In this document: positions 1-8,302 of the stretch, one piece after another | Layout of the letters: each line of letters begins with the position of its first letter | Numbering within the stretch: the first letter of the stretch is position 1 | Source of the DNA: an uncultured bacterium | GTDB lineage: Bacteria > Elusimicrobiota > Elusimicrobia > Elusimicrobiales > Elusimicrobiaceae | Length of the DNA: 64,000 nucleotides | Assembly: GCA_949294095.1 (NCBI GenBank) | Contig: CASFFZ010000003.1 | Span: 1 to 64,000 of the forward strand | Direction: 5' to 3' | The notes under the pieces: generated by a model | Databases searched by the model: none | The model's input: only the letters and a program-made list of their open reading frames with translations | What the model was told of the DNA's origin: nothing | Position numbers and translations under genes: made by a program

Positions 1-987
1 CGTACTGCGCACCGTGTGCACGTTCGTCACGTCCACCTGTATCGGGATTTGGTTCATACCCGGGTAGGCAATCGTAGAGCTGAATTCAATCTTGTCCGTG
101 ATGATATTGTCGCCGGGGAAATCCGTAGAGACGGTGGAGCGGAAGGCAAAATCCCCGTTGGATTTGCCAAATTCGCCCGCAATTTCGTACGATCCGTCCC
201 ACGCTGCACAAAAGGTAATCGGCTGGTTGGAAGGGGTACCGTCATTGTTGAAAATGACCCAATCGCAAGTCATATTGGGGCAAGAGGTAGAATTGGCATG
301 ATTATATTTACTGTCGCTTGAATCCCACCCGCATTTAGTAGAGGCGATGATATTTGTCCCAAATTGATAACAACGTCCATTTCTATATTCGTATTGAGGA
401 GAGGGACAGACATACCCTTCCGTCGGGCCGCCCGGGCAATGATACGAACCGCAAATGGCGGAATCGTTTTCGGTATCCGGGTACAAATCAATCGTACGAA
501 TGGCCGGCGTTTCTTCCGGGTTTTCTACGTTTTTACCGTTATAGTATTTAACAATGTCAAATTTAACTTGCTGCAGCGGAAATGCGATGGAATATGTACT
601 CTGCGCCATGGGTTTATTGGTGCAGTATACCTGCATACACAAAGACAAACAATGATTTGGATAAGCGTTCTCTGCTGTAGGAGAAGAATAAGGCTGATCA
701 TATTCAATTAACGCCGAGCTGACCCAAGGATCTCTTATATTGTCATTACTGGAGGGGTGCTTTCCAACAGTAAAGCTAACGTCATTGGTATCGGATACTA
801 CCGTGTTTCCCCAATTACAGTACACCGCATCGATGGAAGAGTTTCGAGCATTATATTTGTAATATACACCGGCTTTTCGGACTTCGGCCGTTTGTGCAAA
901 CAGCGGTGTATACGCCAAAGACAGCAACACAGCGCAAACCGCCGTTGTGTTCAGCAATCCCGAAATAAAATGTTTTATATTTTTCAT
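1..987 (-). CDS. Secreted cysteine-rich protein of unknown function (partial, 3' end outside window)
   Basis: An open frame begins with ATG at 987 and runs without a stop to the window edge, giving the first 329 residues. Residues 1-31 form a signal peptide: basic start MKNIKH, a hydrophobic stretch, then a cleavage-like LFAQ. The mature part is rich in Asn, Ser, Thr, Tyr and Pro and contains about 12 cysteines, often in short motifs such as CPGGPTEGYVC and CPNMTC. This suggests a disulfide-bonded exported or surface protein. I recognise no domain. It has its own promoter region with a long leader (988-1135) and follows the GGDEF gene on the same strand. A pilus- or adhesin-like role is possible but unsupported. 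The reading frame is certain; the function is unknown. Confidence 0.8.
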   Translation of the reverse strand, partial: MKNIKHFISGLLNTTAVCAVLLSLAYTPLFAQTAEVRKAGVYYKYNARNSSIDAVYCNWGNTVVSDTNDVSFTVGKHPSSNDNIRDPWVSSALIEYDQPYSSPTAENAYPNHCLSLCMQVYCTNKPMAQSTYSIAFPLQQVKFDIVKYYNGKNVENPEETPAIRTIDLYPDTENDSAICGSYHCPGGPTEGYVCPSPQYEYRNGRCYQFGTNIIASTKCGWDSSDSKYNHANSTSCPNMTCDWVIFNNDGTPSNQPITFCAAWDGSYEIAGEFGKSNGDFAFRSTVSTDFPGDNIITDKIEFSSTIAYPGMNQIPIQVDVTNVHTVRST

Positions 988-1064
988 AGCAGAGTTTCCC
1001 TATAGAGGGCACGCCCTCGTAAAATGTATTTCAAAACCGTTTTGTTTTTTAACATACACAACCG

Positions 1065-1090
1065 GGCGGCTGTTTTTCTAAACAGACGCC
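1065..1090 (-). other. Stem-loop in the leader of the cysteine-rich protein gene
   Basis: The arms GGCG-x-CTGTTT and AAACAG-x-CGCC enclose a four-base loop, with a single 1x1 mismatch. It lies in the roughly 110-base leader between the predicted promoter (1107-1135) and the ATG at 987. A second short inverted repeat, GAGGGC-AC-GCCCTC, sits at 1005-1018, close to the start codon. These may stabilise the mRNA or influence ribosome access. No riboswitch family is recognised. Confidence 0.4.
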
Positions 1091-1106
1091 GACAATATAC
1101 ACTTAA

Positions 1107-1135
1107 ATTCTCGCAACTTTTGGGGCAAATGTCAA
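1107..1135 (-). promoter_or_regulatory. Predicted sigma70-type promoter for the cysteine-rich protein gene
   Basis: On the minus strand TTGACA (1135-1130) is followed after 17 bases by GAGAAT (1112-1107). The -35 box is perfect and the -10 box matches 4 of 6 positions. The predicted transcript start would be near 1100, giving a leader of about 110 bases. Confidence 0.5.
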
Positions 1136-1183
1136 CCGTTTTCCCGTCCAAACGGAATGTTAAGCGCTTGGCCCTTTTGGAAA

Positions 1184-2683
1184 TCAGGAAACGACTTGGT
1201 CGGCCACTTCGCGGTATACGGCAAAACTGCCGCGTCCGTTTTGTTTGACCACGTACAACGCTTTATCGGCTTTTTCCAATAACACGTCCGGGGTTTGCCC
1301 GTCAAAAGGAAAGGAAGAAATCCCTTGGCTGATGCTCAGGTGTACTTCTTTGCCCTCGGTGTAGCGTTCCGGCAAGGTAATGGCGCCGATGCGGTCTTTG
1401 AGGCGTTTGGCAATGATTTTGGCTTCCTCGCCGTTGGTGCGCGGCAGCATGATTACCATTTCGTCCCCGCCAAAGCGGCAGGGCACATCGGTCTGGCGCA
1501 GGCTGGTGCGAATGACGCGGCTGACTTCCTTTAAGGCCCAGTCGCCAATTTGGTGGCCGTAGCCGTCGTTGATTTGTTTAAACCAGTCTATATCCATAAT
1601 GATGAGGGACATCGTCAAATCAAAACGCTTGGAGCGGTAGATTTCTTCGGCAAATTTTTCGTTGAAATAGCGCCGCACGGGCAGCTTGGTCAGTTCATCG
1701 TAGTTGGAAAGTTCCTGCACGCGTTCAAACAGGCGGGCGTTGTCAATAGACAGCGCCATCTGCGAAGCGAACTGCTGCAGGGAAATAAAATCCATATAGC
1801 CAATGCGCCGGCGCGACAAAATGTTGTCAAACGCCAAAAAGCCCACTTTGTTGCGCTGCACTTTAAGCGGAATGTAAATGACGCTGCGGCTGGCGCGGTA
1901 GGTGGCCACGGAATCAAATACTTCTTTTAGCAGGTTTTCTTCGCCGGCGGGCATGGTTTTGCCGTCTTGCTGGGTTACTTTTCCGGAAATATCCACCCCC
2001 AAAACGGACTTAATTTTGCTTCCTTCTGAATCCGTTAAATACAGGCGGACGCGGTCAAAGCGGAAGTATTTTTGAACGCCTTTTAAAATCAGTTCCAGCC
2101 CGTCGTTTAACCGCAGGGAGGAAGCGAAAATGGTGGACAGGTCGTTCAGCGCCGTGGAGATATTTAGGCGTTGGTTTTTGGCTTGATCTATTTCCGTATT
2201 GCGCAGATTATGGGAGATTTCTTCCCCCAAGGCTTTTATCAGTTCTTTTTCCTGTTCCGAAAAGACCCGGTTTTTGCGGAAGCGTTCCAGCCGCAGCACG
2301 CCTACTTTTTCCTGCATAAAATTATGAATTTCGCCGGATTTTAATTCCACGCTCGGCCGCTCCCACTTGACCAGTACATAAATGGCCGGGTAGCTTAAGT
2401 CGGTTGATTCCGCAATTCCGTTTTGCAGCAGCTGTTTTAAAAAAACCGGTTCGTTTAAAACGGAGATATCTTCCTGCATGTCCATGCAGTACTCTTTTTT
2501 GCACATCATTTTAAGCGACAAAAGCGCCCGCTCCTGCTGCCAGTCAAAAAAGTATACTCTGTCCAATTTAAACAAATTGCGCAACGCCGGCAGGGCGCAT
2601 TCCAACAGTTCGCGTTTGTTTTGAAAGGACTGGTTTAACTGTTTGTGAAATTTATAAAGTGTATACGATTTTTTATCAAACAT
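1184..2683 (-). CDS. Diguanylate cyclase with GAF-like sensor domains (GGDEF)
   Basis: The 499-residue protein should make cyclic di-GMP from two GTP. Residues 1-160 and about 170-320 look like two GAF-type sensor modules (the second has the typical DRVRLYLTD and SMALSIDNARLFERV-like ends). A GGDEF domain occupies about 325-485. The active-site loop is RFGGDEM at 403-409, close to the canonical GGDEF, and an inhibitory I-site RQTD lies at 396-399, exactly five residues before it. There is no transmembrane segment, so the enzyme appears cytosolic. It starts 4 bases after the stop of the solute-binding-like gene at 2688-3893, at the end of a long operon. The catalytic assignment is strong. The sensed signal is unknown; coupling to the adjacent binding-protein-like gene is an inference. 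Confidence 0.93.
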   Translation of the reverse strand: MFDKKSYTLYKFHKQLNQSFQNKRELLECALPALRNLFKLDRVYFFDWQQERALLSLKMMCKKEYCMDMQEDISVLNEPVFLKQLLQNGIAESTDLSYPAIYVLVKWERPSVELKSGEIHNFMQEKVGVLRLERFRKNRVFSEQEKELIKALGEEISHNLRNTEIDQAKNQRLNISTALNDLSTIFASSLRLNDGLELILKGVQKYFRFDRVRLYLTDSEGSKIKSVLGVDISGKVTQQDGKTMPAGEENLLKEVFDSVATYRASRSVIYIPLKVQRNKVGFLAFDNILSRRRIGYMDFISLQQFASQMALSIDNARLFERVQELSNYDELTKLPVRRYFNEKFAEEIYRSKRFDLTMSLIIMDIDWFKQINDGYGHQIGDWALKEVSRVIRTSLRQTDVPCRFGGDEMVIMLPRTNGEEAKIIAKRLKDRIGAITLPERYTEGKEVHLSISQGISSFPFDGQTPDVLLEKADKALYVVKQNGRGSFAVYREVADQVVS

Positions 2684-2687
2684 AGGG

Positions 2688-3893
2688 CTACCCCTGATAA
2701 ATGGAAAGCAGGTATTCTATTTCTTTGGCGGCCAGATCCAGCTCCCGATCCAGCGAAGCCTGCGTAAAGCGTTCTTCCACAATCTGCGTAGCGCATACGG
2801 CCAGGATGCGTTTTAAAATTTCCATAATCGTACCCGTTACCGTGATATTGGGCAAGGTGCGGGCCGAGGCCAGGATGTTGCTGTAGGTTTGCAAGCGCTG
2901 GGAAGAAGAAAAGATAAATTGCTCAAACGCGTCTTCAAACGCCGGGAAAGCGTCTATCATGGCGGCGTAGCGAAGCTGATTGTCCGGCCGGGCGCAGAAC
3001 TTAATAAACTTAAGCGCGTTTTTCTTTTCTTGGGAAAGTTTATTGACAAACAAATTCATCCCCGCCAGGTACGAATAATAAGTCGTACCCGTAGTAGGCA
3101 CCGGAAGCGTGCGCACGCGGATGCCTTTGCGGGCGTTAAACGTGCTGACGCCCTGCTTGCGGGAAATCATCATGCTGGCTTTGCCGGAAACGATCGTCCC
3201 CAGCGAGCCGCGCTCGCGCAGGATGGGCATATAATTTTTTAAGGCTAAATTGACGTAATCGCGTATACCTTCTTTAAACGCTTTGGTGCCCACCAAAGTG
3301 CCGCTTAAATCGGGCGAGAGCAAATCCCCCCCGCGGCCCCAAATACACGGCAGGGCATTGCGCACCGAGAGGGATCCTCTCCAGTCGCTGTTTTGCATAG
3401 GGTAGTAGCCGGGGGTGTCTTTAAACTGCTCGCGCAACGCTTGGCAAATGTTTAACAGGCTTTCCCAGGTGGCCAAATCATGCTCGGGCCGGGAGGTAAC
3501 CAATTTCAGGTGATCGGCGCGGTAGTGAAGCGCGCTTAAATCAAACCACCACGGATAAGAATAAATGTCTTTGGTGCCGGGCTGGTAGCAATGCGGTTTT
3601 AAGGGAACCAAGCAATTGGCCAGCGAAAGGCCCGGATCCAACTCGGAAAGATTTTCCGCCACGCCTTCCCGCACCAAAAGAGCCGTCCAGTAGTGCGGAA
3701 TTTGCACCAAATCCGGCACTTCTTCTTCGTGGGTGGGGTGTTTGATCGTAAACATCCGCCGCCACAGGACGTTGCGGGTAAACACGCGGACGGTAACGTC
3801 AACGGAAGGGTTTTCTTTCTTAAAAAGCTCAATAAAAGAGGCGTAAACTTCTTTGGTTTTATCGCCCGAATCGGGCATAGCCCACAAAATCAT
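2688..3893 (-). CDS. Solute-binding-protein-like protein lacking a signal peptide
   Basis: The 401-residue product resembles family 1 extracellular solute-binding proteins of sugar ABC transporters: it opens with ILWAMPDSG followed by a helix, has a typical YSYPWWFD ligand-region segment and late helices such as ALKFIKFCARPDNQ. Such proteins normally carry an N-terminal signal or lipobox. Here the ATG at 3893 is preceded by a strong ribosome site (GAGGAG, about 4 bases upstream, overlapping the tsaD stop) and begins directly with the mature fold. Six cysteines also fit a cytosolic location. No permease or ATPase genes adjoin it. The next gene, 4 bases downstream, is a diguanylate cyclase. An intracellular ligand sensor feeding that enzyme is an attractive but untested idea. 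Confidence 0.8.
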   Translation of the reverse strand: MILWAMPDSGDKTKEVYASFIELFKKENPSVDVTVRVFTRNVLWRRMFTIKHPTHEEEVPDLVQIPHYWTALLVREGVAENLSELDPGLSLANCLVPLKPHCYQPGTKDIYSYPWWFDLSALHYRADHLKLVTSRPEHDLATWESLLNICQALREQFKDTPGYYPMQNSDWRGSLSVRNALPCIWGRGGDLLSPDLSGTLVGTKAFKEGIRDYVNLALKNYMPILRERGSLGTIVSGKASMMISRKQGVSTFNARKGIRVRTLPVPTTGTTYYSYLAGMNLFVNKLSQEKKNALKFIKFCARPDNQLRYAAMIDAFPAFEDAFEQFIFSSSQRLQTYSNILASARTLPNITVTGTIMEILKRILAVCATQIVEERFTQASLDRELDLAAKEIEYLLSIYQG

Positions 3894-3905
3894 TTAAACT
3901 CCTCG

Positions 3906-4925
3906 TTAATCCCAGCTGCGCACTTTCATATTGGGATTAATGTCTATATTCTTTTTAACGGGTTTGCCGGTTTTTTCGGCATGTTCCAATTTTTTATAAG
4001 CGGCCAGCGCAATCATGGCGGCATTGTCCGAAGACAGTTTCCGCTCCACAAAATGGGCGGCAATGCCGGCCTGTGCCGCTTGTTGCTGCATGCGTTCGCG
4101 CAGCAAGGTGTTGGCCGCCACGCCGCCGCCGATGGCGATATGGCGCACCTTGTGCTTCTTGGCCGCCAGCAACGTTTTGGTTACCAAGGTTTCCACCATG
4201 GCTTCTTCAAAACTGGCGCAGACGTCGGGGATATTAAAATTCTGGTGGTCGCGCAAATAGTAGCTGACGGCGGTTTTAATGCCGCTAAACGAAAATTCCC
4301 ACGTACCCGGCATCAGCGGGCGCGGAAAGTGGATGGCATCCCGGCGGCCCGAAAGCGCCTGTTTGGAAATTTGCGGCCCGCCCGGATAGGCAAGCCCCAG
4401 CAGTTTGGCTACTTTATCAAACGCTTCGCCGGCGGCGTCGTCGCGCGTTTTGCCCAAAACCTTATATTCGCCGTATCCTTTGACATACCACAGCTCCGTA
4501 TGTCCCCCCGAAACGACCAAAGCCACCAGGGGGAACTCCAACCGGTTCTTTACCTCCGTTCCTTCAAAATCGCAGGCAAAGATGTGTCCCTCCAGGTGGT
4601 TTATTCCTAGTATAGGGACTTTTTTAAAATTTGCAAGGGTTTCCGCCGCCACGCGCCCCACCATCAGCCCGCCCGGCAGGCCCGGCCCGCTGGCAAAGGC
4701 GACGCAGTCAATGGGGTGATCTCCCAGCGCTTCGTGAATAACCGTGGCAATTTTGGCCGCATGGGCGCGGCTGGCCAGTTCGGGCACGACGCCGTGGTAT
4801 TTTTTATGCTCCTCTATTTGCGAATAAATGACGTTGGTCACAATTTCCTTTCCGCCCTTTAAAAGCGCGGCGGAAGTTTCATCGCAGGTGGACTCTATGC
4901 CCAAAATCATAAAATCTTTTTTCAT
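3906..4925 (-). CDS. tsaD: tRNA N6-adenosine threonylcarbamoyltransferase TsaD
   Basis: TsaD transfers the threonylcarbamoyl group to A37 of tRNAs that read ANN codons, in the cytosol together with TsaB and TsaE. The 339-residue length is normal. It starts with the family signature ILGIESTCDETSAAL, has the metal-ligand histidines in HKKYHGVVPELASRAH, the NHLEGHIFA segment, the nucleotide-binding VVSGGHTELW, and a late IGGGVAANTLLRE. The start at 4925 lies 2 bases after the stop of the S41 protease gene, and its stop overlaps the ribosome site of the binding-protein-like gene. TsaB, TsaC and TsaE are not in this window. Confidence 0.97.
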   Translation of the reverse strand: MKKDFMILGIESTCDETSAALLKGGKEIVTNVIYSQIEEHKKYHGVVPELASRAHAAKIATVIHEALGDHPIDCVAFASGPGLPGGLMVGRVAAETLANFKKVPILGINHLEGHIFACDFEGTEVKNRLEFPLVALVVSGGHTELWYVKGYGEYKVLGKTRDDAAGEAFDKVAKLLGLAYPGGPQISKQALSGRRDAIHFPRPLMPGTWEFSFSGIKTAVSYYLRDHQNFNIPDVCASFEEAMVETLVTKTLLAAKKHKVRHIAIGGGVAANTLLRERMQQQAAQAGIAAHFVERKLSSDNAAMIALAAYKKLEHAEKTGKPVKKNIDINPNMKVRSWD

Positions 4926-4927
4926 AC

Positions 4928-6328
4928 TTATTTATCCGTTCCTTGCGTTTGGGCGGGAGCGTCGGAAGTTTCGGCGGCCGCGTCTTTCGTTTTATTTTGT
5001 TTGGCCTCTTTTTCGGCTTTGCGCGCCTGGGCCTCTTTTTTAGACTGGGCCTTGGCGTCTTCCAGCGACAGTTTCCCCGTCAGCACTTCCACGGCTTTAT
5101 CCAGCACCGGGTCTTTTTCCGTAAACTTGACCTCCGGATCTTTTTTGCCCGGCGTGTGGACGATGTTGTTGTACTGCATAAACACCTTTACTTCATCTTC
5201 CGCCGGCACAATTACTTCCACATCCGGGAAGATGCCGCCTTCTTCGGCCTTGGATTTATCGCGGTAGTCGCGCTGGATCAGCCGGCCGGAAGGCGTATAA
5301 TAGCGGGCAATCGTCAAGCGCAGCCCCGCCCCGCCCGAAAGCGGCAGCACCTGCTGCACGCTGGCTTTGCCAAAGGTGCGCTGGCCCACCACAAAGGCGC
5401 GTTTATTGTCCTGCAAGGCGCCGGCTACAATTTCGCTGGCGCTGGCCGAGCCTTGGTTGACCAGTACCGCAAGCGGCACGTCGGGATAATCGGGCTTGGC
5501 GGAGGTTTTAAATTCCTGGTAATACTCCGGTTTGCGGCCCTGCGTGTAGACGATCATTTCATCCGGCTGCAGGAAAAGCTTGGCAATATCCACCGCGCCC
5601 GTCAGCAAGCCGCCGGGGTTAAAGCGCAAGTCCAACACCAGCGACTGCATGCCCTGCTTTTGCAAATCCGCCAGCGCTTTTTTTACTTCTTCGGTGCTGT
5701 GGCCGGAAAAATCCACCATATACAGGTAGCCTACTTTTCCGTCCAGCATGCGGTAGTACACCACTTCCGGCACGATTTTTTCGCGTTTAAAATTAAAATC
5801 CGGCAAGGTTTTATAGTTGCCTTTTTCATCTTTGCGGCTGATGGTAATTTTCACTTTGCTTCCCACCGGGCCGCGCATCAGTTCCACCGCGTCTTCCAGC
5901 TTCATACCGGCGAGGTCTTGGTCGTCCACGAACAAAATGCGGTCGCCGGGCATGACCCCCGCCTTAAACGCAGGCGTTGCCGGCATGGGCGACATGACGG
6001 TTACAAAATCATCCACCATTTGCAGGCGCATGCCCAATCCGCCGAACTCGCCGCGGGTATCGTTTTTAAGTTCTTTGTAGTCTTTCGGATCCAGATACTG
6101 CGAAAAATCGTCCAGTTCGTTTACCACTCCTTTAATTGCGCCCGCCACCAATTCATCCGTATCGGTAGTTTCCACATAGTTTTCTTTTACAAATTCCACC
6201 ACGTCCACTAACGTGCGCAGCTGTTTTAGGCTGTTGTCCGCCGCCGCATACGCATACGGAAACAGCGTCCCCACAAAAAATACCACCGCCGCAAACACGG
6301 CGTAACGGTTCAGTTTTTTTGATTTCAT
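4928..6328 (-). CDS. S41 family C-terminal processing periplasmic protease
   Basis: The 466-residue protein is a carboxyl-terminal processing protease (CtpA/Prc class). A signal peptide or anchor covers residues 1-29. A PDZ domain follows at about 95-170 (GGLGMRLQ, MPGDRILFVD), then the catalytic domain. The Ser/Lys dyad is visible: Ser296 in NQGSASASEI and Lys321 in TFGKASVQ, with the family's 25-residue spacing. The last ~50 residues are rich in Lys, Ala, Glu and Gln and look disordered. It probably trims periplasmic or cell-wall proteins. It sits between envC and tsaD with gaps of 13 and 2 bases, in line with the common envC-ctpA pairing. Confidence 0.95.
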   Translation of the reverse strand: MKSKKLNRYAVFAAVVFFVGTLFPYAYAAADNSLKQLRTLVDVVEFVKENYVETTDTDELVAGAIKGVVNELDDFSQYLDPKDYKELKNDTRGEFGGLGMRLQMVDDFVTVMSPMPATPAFKAGVMPGDRILFVDDQDLAGMKLEDAVELMRGPVGSKVKITISRKDEKGNYKTLPDFNFKREKIVPEVVYYRMLDGKVGYLYMVDFSGHSTEEVKKALADLQKQGMQSLVLDLRFNPGGLLTGAVDIAKLFLQPDEMIVYTQGRKPEYYQEFKTSAKPDYPDVPLAVLVNQGSASASEIVAGALQDNKRAFVVGQRTFGKASVQQVLPLSGGAGLRLTIARYYTPSGRLIQRDYRDKSKAEEGGIFPDVEVIVPAEDEVKVFMQYNNIVHTPGKKDPEVKFTEKDPVLDKAVEVLTGKLSLEDAKAQSKKEAQARKAEKEAKQNKTKDAAAETSDAPAQTQGTDK

Positions 6329-6341
6329 AATATCCTCTTTT

Positions 6342-7508
6342 CTATTTCAGCCAATTCAGCGGATCTACGGCCGTGGTGCCTTGGCGGATTTCAAAATACA
6401 CCGCGCTTTGGCCCGTGCCGGAAGAGGCCTGCGTGTCTTTTCCGGCGGTTCCAATCACGCCTTGCTGCGGAAGTTTGTCCCCCACGCTTACGCTGATTTG
6501 CTGCAAAAATCCGTAAATGGTAAAGAATCCCTTCCCGTGGTCGGCAATGACCACGTTGCCGTACGAGCGGAACGGCCCGGCATAAATAATGCTTCCTTCC
6601 GCCACCGTGCGCACCGGCGAGCCGGCCTTGGCGGCGATTTTAATGCCGTCGCGGAAAATCCACGTATTTAAGTCGGAACGGTATTCTTTGCCAAACTTGC
6701 TGAGCACTTTGCCCACCGCCGGCCACGGCAGCGAGTTGCGCGGCACGTCAATTTTCGGCCCGGCCGTTTTTTGGGACGAGCTCTTGGAAGCCGCCGCTTT
6801 TTTGGCGTCGGCCGCTTTGCGTTTGCGCTCAAACGAAGCCAACAGCCGGTTTAGCTCTTCGGCGGATTTATTAAGCTCGTTAATTTCTTTGCGCACCGCC
6901 GCCACTTTGCGCTTGGTAACGTCTAAATCTTTTTTCTTTTTATTAAAGGACTGGGAAATGACGGCCTGTTCTTTCTTGATTTGGCTGCTTTGCGCCAGCA
7001 ATTTTTTGTTGCGTTCTTCAAAGGTATGGATTTTCTTTTTGGCTTCCGTATTTTCTTTTTTCAGTTCCGCGGCAAAAGCGGCCTTGTGGGTAAGCATACG
7101 GTCTACAAAAATTTCCTGCTCCAGGCTGTATCCGCCCGGGCAATACGGGCAGGAAGGGGTAAAATAATAGTTGCGCAGTTCTTCCTCCACCACGCCCTGC
7201 CACATGGGCATGCTCCGCTCCAGCGCGGCGCGTTTATCTTCTATGGAAAGCAGGTTCTGCTCCACGTATGAAATGTCCGACTCCACTTGATTTTTCAACC
7301 GTTCGGCGCGGGCTTTTTTGTCTTCCAGAGCGGAAATTTCTTTTGAAATCTTTTTTTCCTGTTCGCGGTAGCGTTTCAGTTCGCGCTCTTTTTGAGCGGC
7401 TTCGTTTTTTAATTTTTCTATCTCGCGTTTACGGTCGGCCGCTTCGTCGCAGAAAAGCGGCGAAGTACAAAACACCAAGGCCAGAAAAACGCTTAAAATT
7501 TTTGCCAT
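6342..7508 (-). CDS. EnvC-like murein hydrolase activator (degenerate LytM domain)
   Basis: I place the start at 7508 (MAKILSVFLALVFCTS), because this gives a signal peptide and a 16-base overlap with ftsX; the longer frame upstream reads through ftsX coding sequence. The 388-residue protein has a long coiled coil at about 22-235, rich in Lys, Glu and Arg, then a LytM/M23 domain at about 265-385. The zinc ligands of active M23 peptidases are missing: the HxxxD position reads FRDGIK and the final HxH reads VYFEIR. This matches EnvC, which activates amidases at the septum rather than cutting murein itself. The adjacent ftsX supports that role, since FtsEX controls EnvC. Confidence 0.9.
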   Translation of the reverse strand: MAKILSVFLALVFCTSPLFCDEAADRKREIEKLKNEAAQKERELKRYREQEKKISKEISALEDKKARAERLKNQVESDISYVEQNLLSIEDKRAALERSMPMWQGVVEEELRNYYFTPSCPYCPGGYSLEQEIFVDRMLTHKAAFAAELKKENTEAKKKIHTFEERNKKLLAQSSQIKKEQAVISQSFNKKKKDLDVTKRKVAAVRKEINELNKSAEELNRLLASFERKRKAADAKKAAASKSSSQKTAGPKIDVPRNSLPWPAVGKVLSKFGKEYRSDLNTWIFRDGIKIAAKAGSPVRTVAEGSIIYAGPFRSYGNVVIADHGKGFFTIYGFLQQISVSVGDKLPQQGVIGTAGKDTQASSGTGQSAVYFEIRQGTTAVDPLNWLK

Positions 7509-8302
7509 TTTGACAATGTCCACCCAAACAGCCCGCAAAAGGCCAACATCAACAGCTGCCGGCCCGGCGTCGTAAACTGGGCGGCTGCGGCGGCCAGGAA
7601 TCCGGTGGGGTACACCAGCACCGCAAAAAACGCACACGACGCCAGCCCCGCCAACACGCCGGACACCGCCCCCCCCAAATAATGCGCGCGCACCTGATTA
7701 GACGGGTACGCCTCTACCAAAAACATAAACGCCAAGAACAACAATACCGCAAAGATAACCGCCAAATTCAGCAATTTGGCGCACAGCCCGGTATAGAACA
7801 GCAGGCGGGCGTGGTCGGCATTATAATGCGGCTCCAGCCCCGGATATTCCGCCGCCAAATTATCCACAAACGGACGGATGTTGTTGATGGCTTGATAGGT
7901 TAACTTCAGTTCAAAATACGCAGGCATTTTATTTTTGCCCATTAAAAGGAGCGCCTCGGTCAGCTGCGGGTTTTGGCGTTCCACCGCCGCCAGGGCATCC
8001 TCGGGAGAGAAGAGCCTGACCGAAGAAATATCCGTCTTTTGATTCAGCGATTCGCCCATCTGTTCCAGCTCTTCGTTGGGCGTCTGAGCGCTGACGGTTA
8101 AAATCACTTTAAAACTGTCGTTTAATTCCCGGTAATAATTGCCCAGCCGCATATCCACAAACACCACGCTCTGCAGCAGCACCGCCACCGCAAACACCAG
8201 CAAAAACAGCCGCCGGTGCAGCCGGAAGACCTGCTTGGGCGCCGCAGCGGGAGCGGCTTGTTTTTTGCCTTCAAACATTTCGTTTAAATCTTTATCCGTC
8301 AT
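7493..8302 (-). CDS. ftsX: Cell-division protein FtsX
   Basis: FtsX is the membrane partner of the ATPase FtsE and transmits its activity to EnvC-type activators in the periplasm. The 269-residue protein has a cytosolic N-terminus, one membrane segment at about 30-50, a periplasmic region with the typical FSPEDALAA motif, and three further membrane segments at about 170-260. The start ATG overlaps the phosphatase stop (ATGA at 8302-8299), and its end overlaps envC by 16 bases. No ftsE is present in the window; it usually lies directly upstream of ftsX, where an alkaline phosphatase gene is found here instead. Confidence 0.85.
   Translation of the reverse strand: MTDKDLNEMFEGKKQAAPAAAPKQVFRLHRRLFLLVFAVAVLLQSVVFVDMRLGNYYRELNDSFKVILTVSAQTPNEELEQMGESLNQKTDISSVRLFSPEDALAAVERQNPQLTEALLLMGKNKMPAYFELKLTYQAINNIRPFVDNLAAEYPGLEPHYNADHARLLFYTGLCAKLLNLAVIFAVLLFLAFMFLVEAYPSNQVRAHYLGGAVSGVLAGLASCAFFAVLVYPTGFLAAAAAQFTTPGRQLLMLAFCGLFGWTLSKWQKF

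Noticed and set aside
3693..4610. 305-codon open frame opposite tsaD and the binding-protein gene
   Set aside because: Overlaps two convincing genes on the other strand and has no motif or ribosome site.
4943..6211. 422-codon open frame opposite the S41 protease
   Set aside because: It is a codon-bias shadow: rich in Arg, His, Phe and Gln with no domain, and the opposite strand is a clear protease with catalytic motifs.
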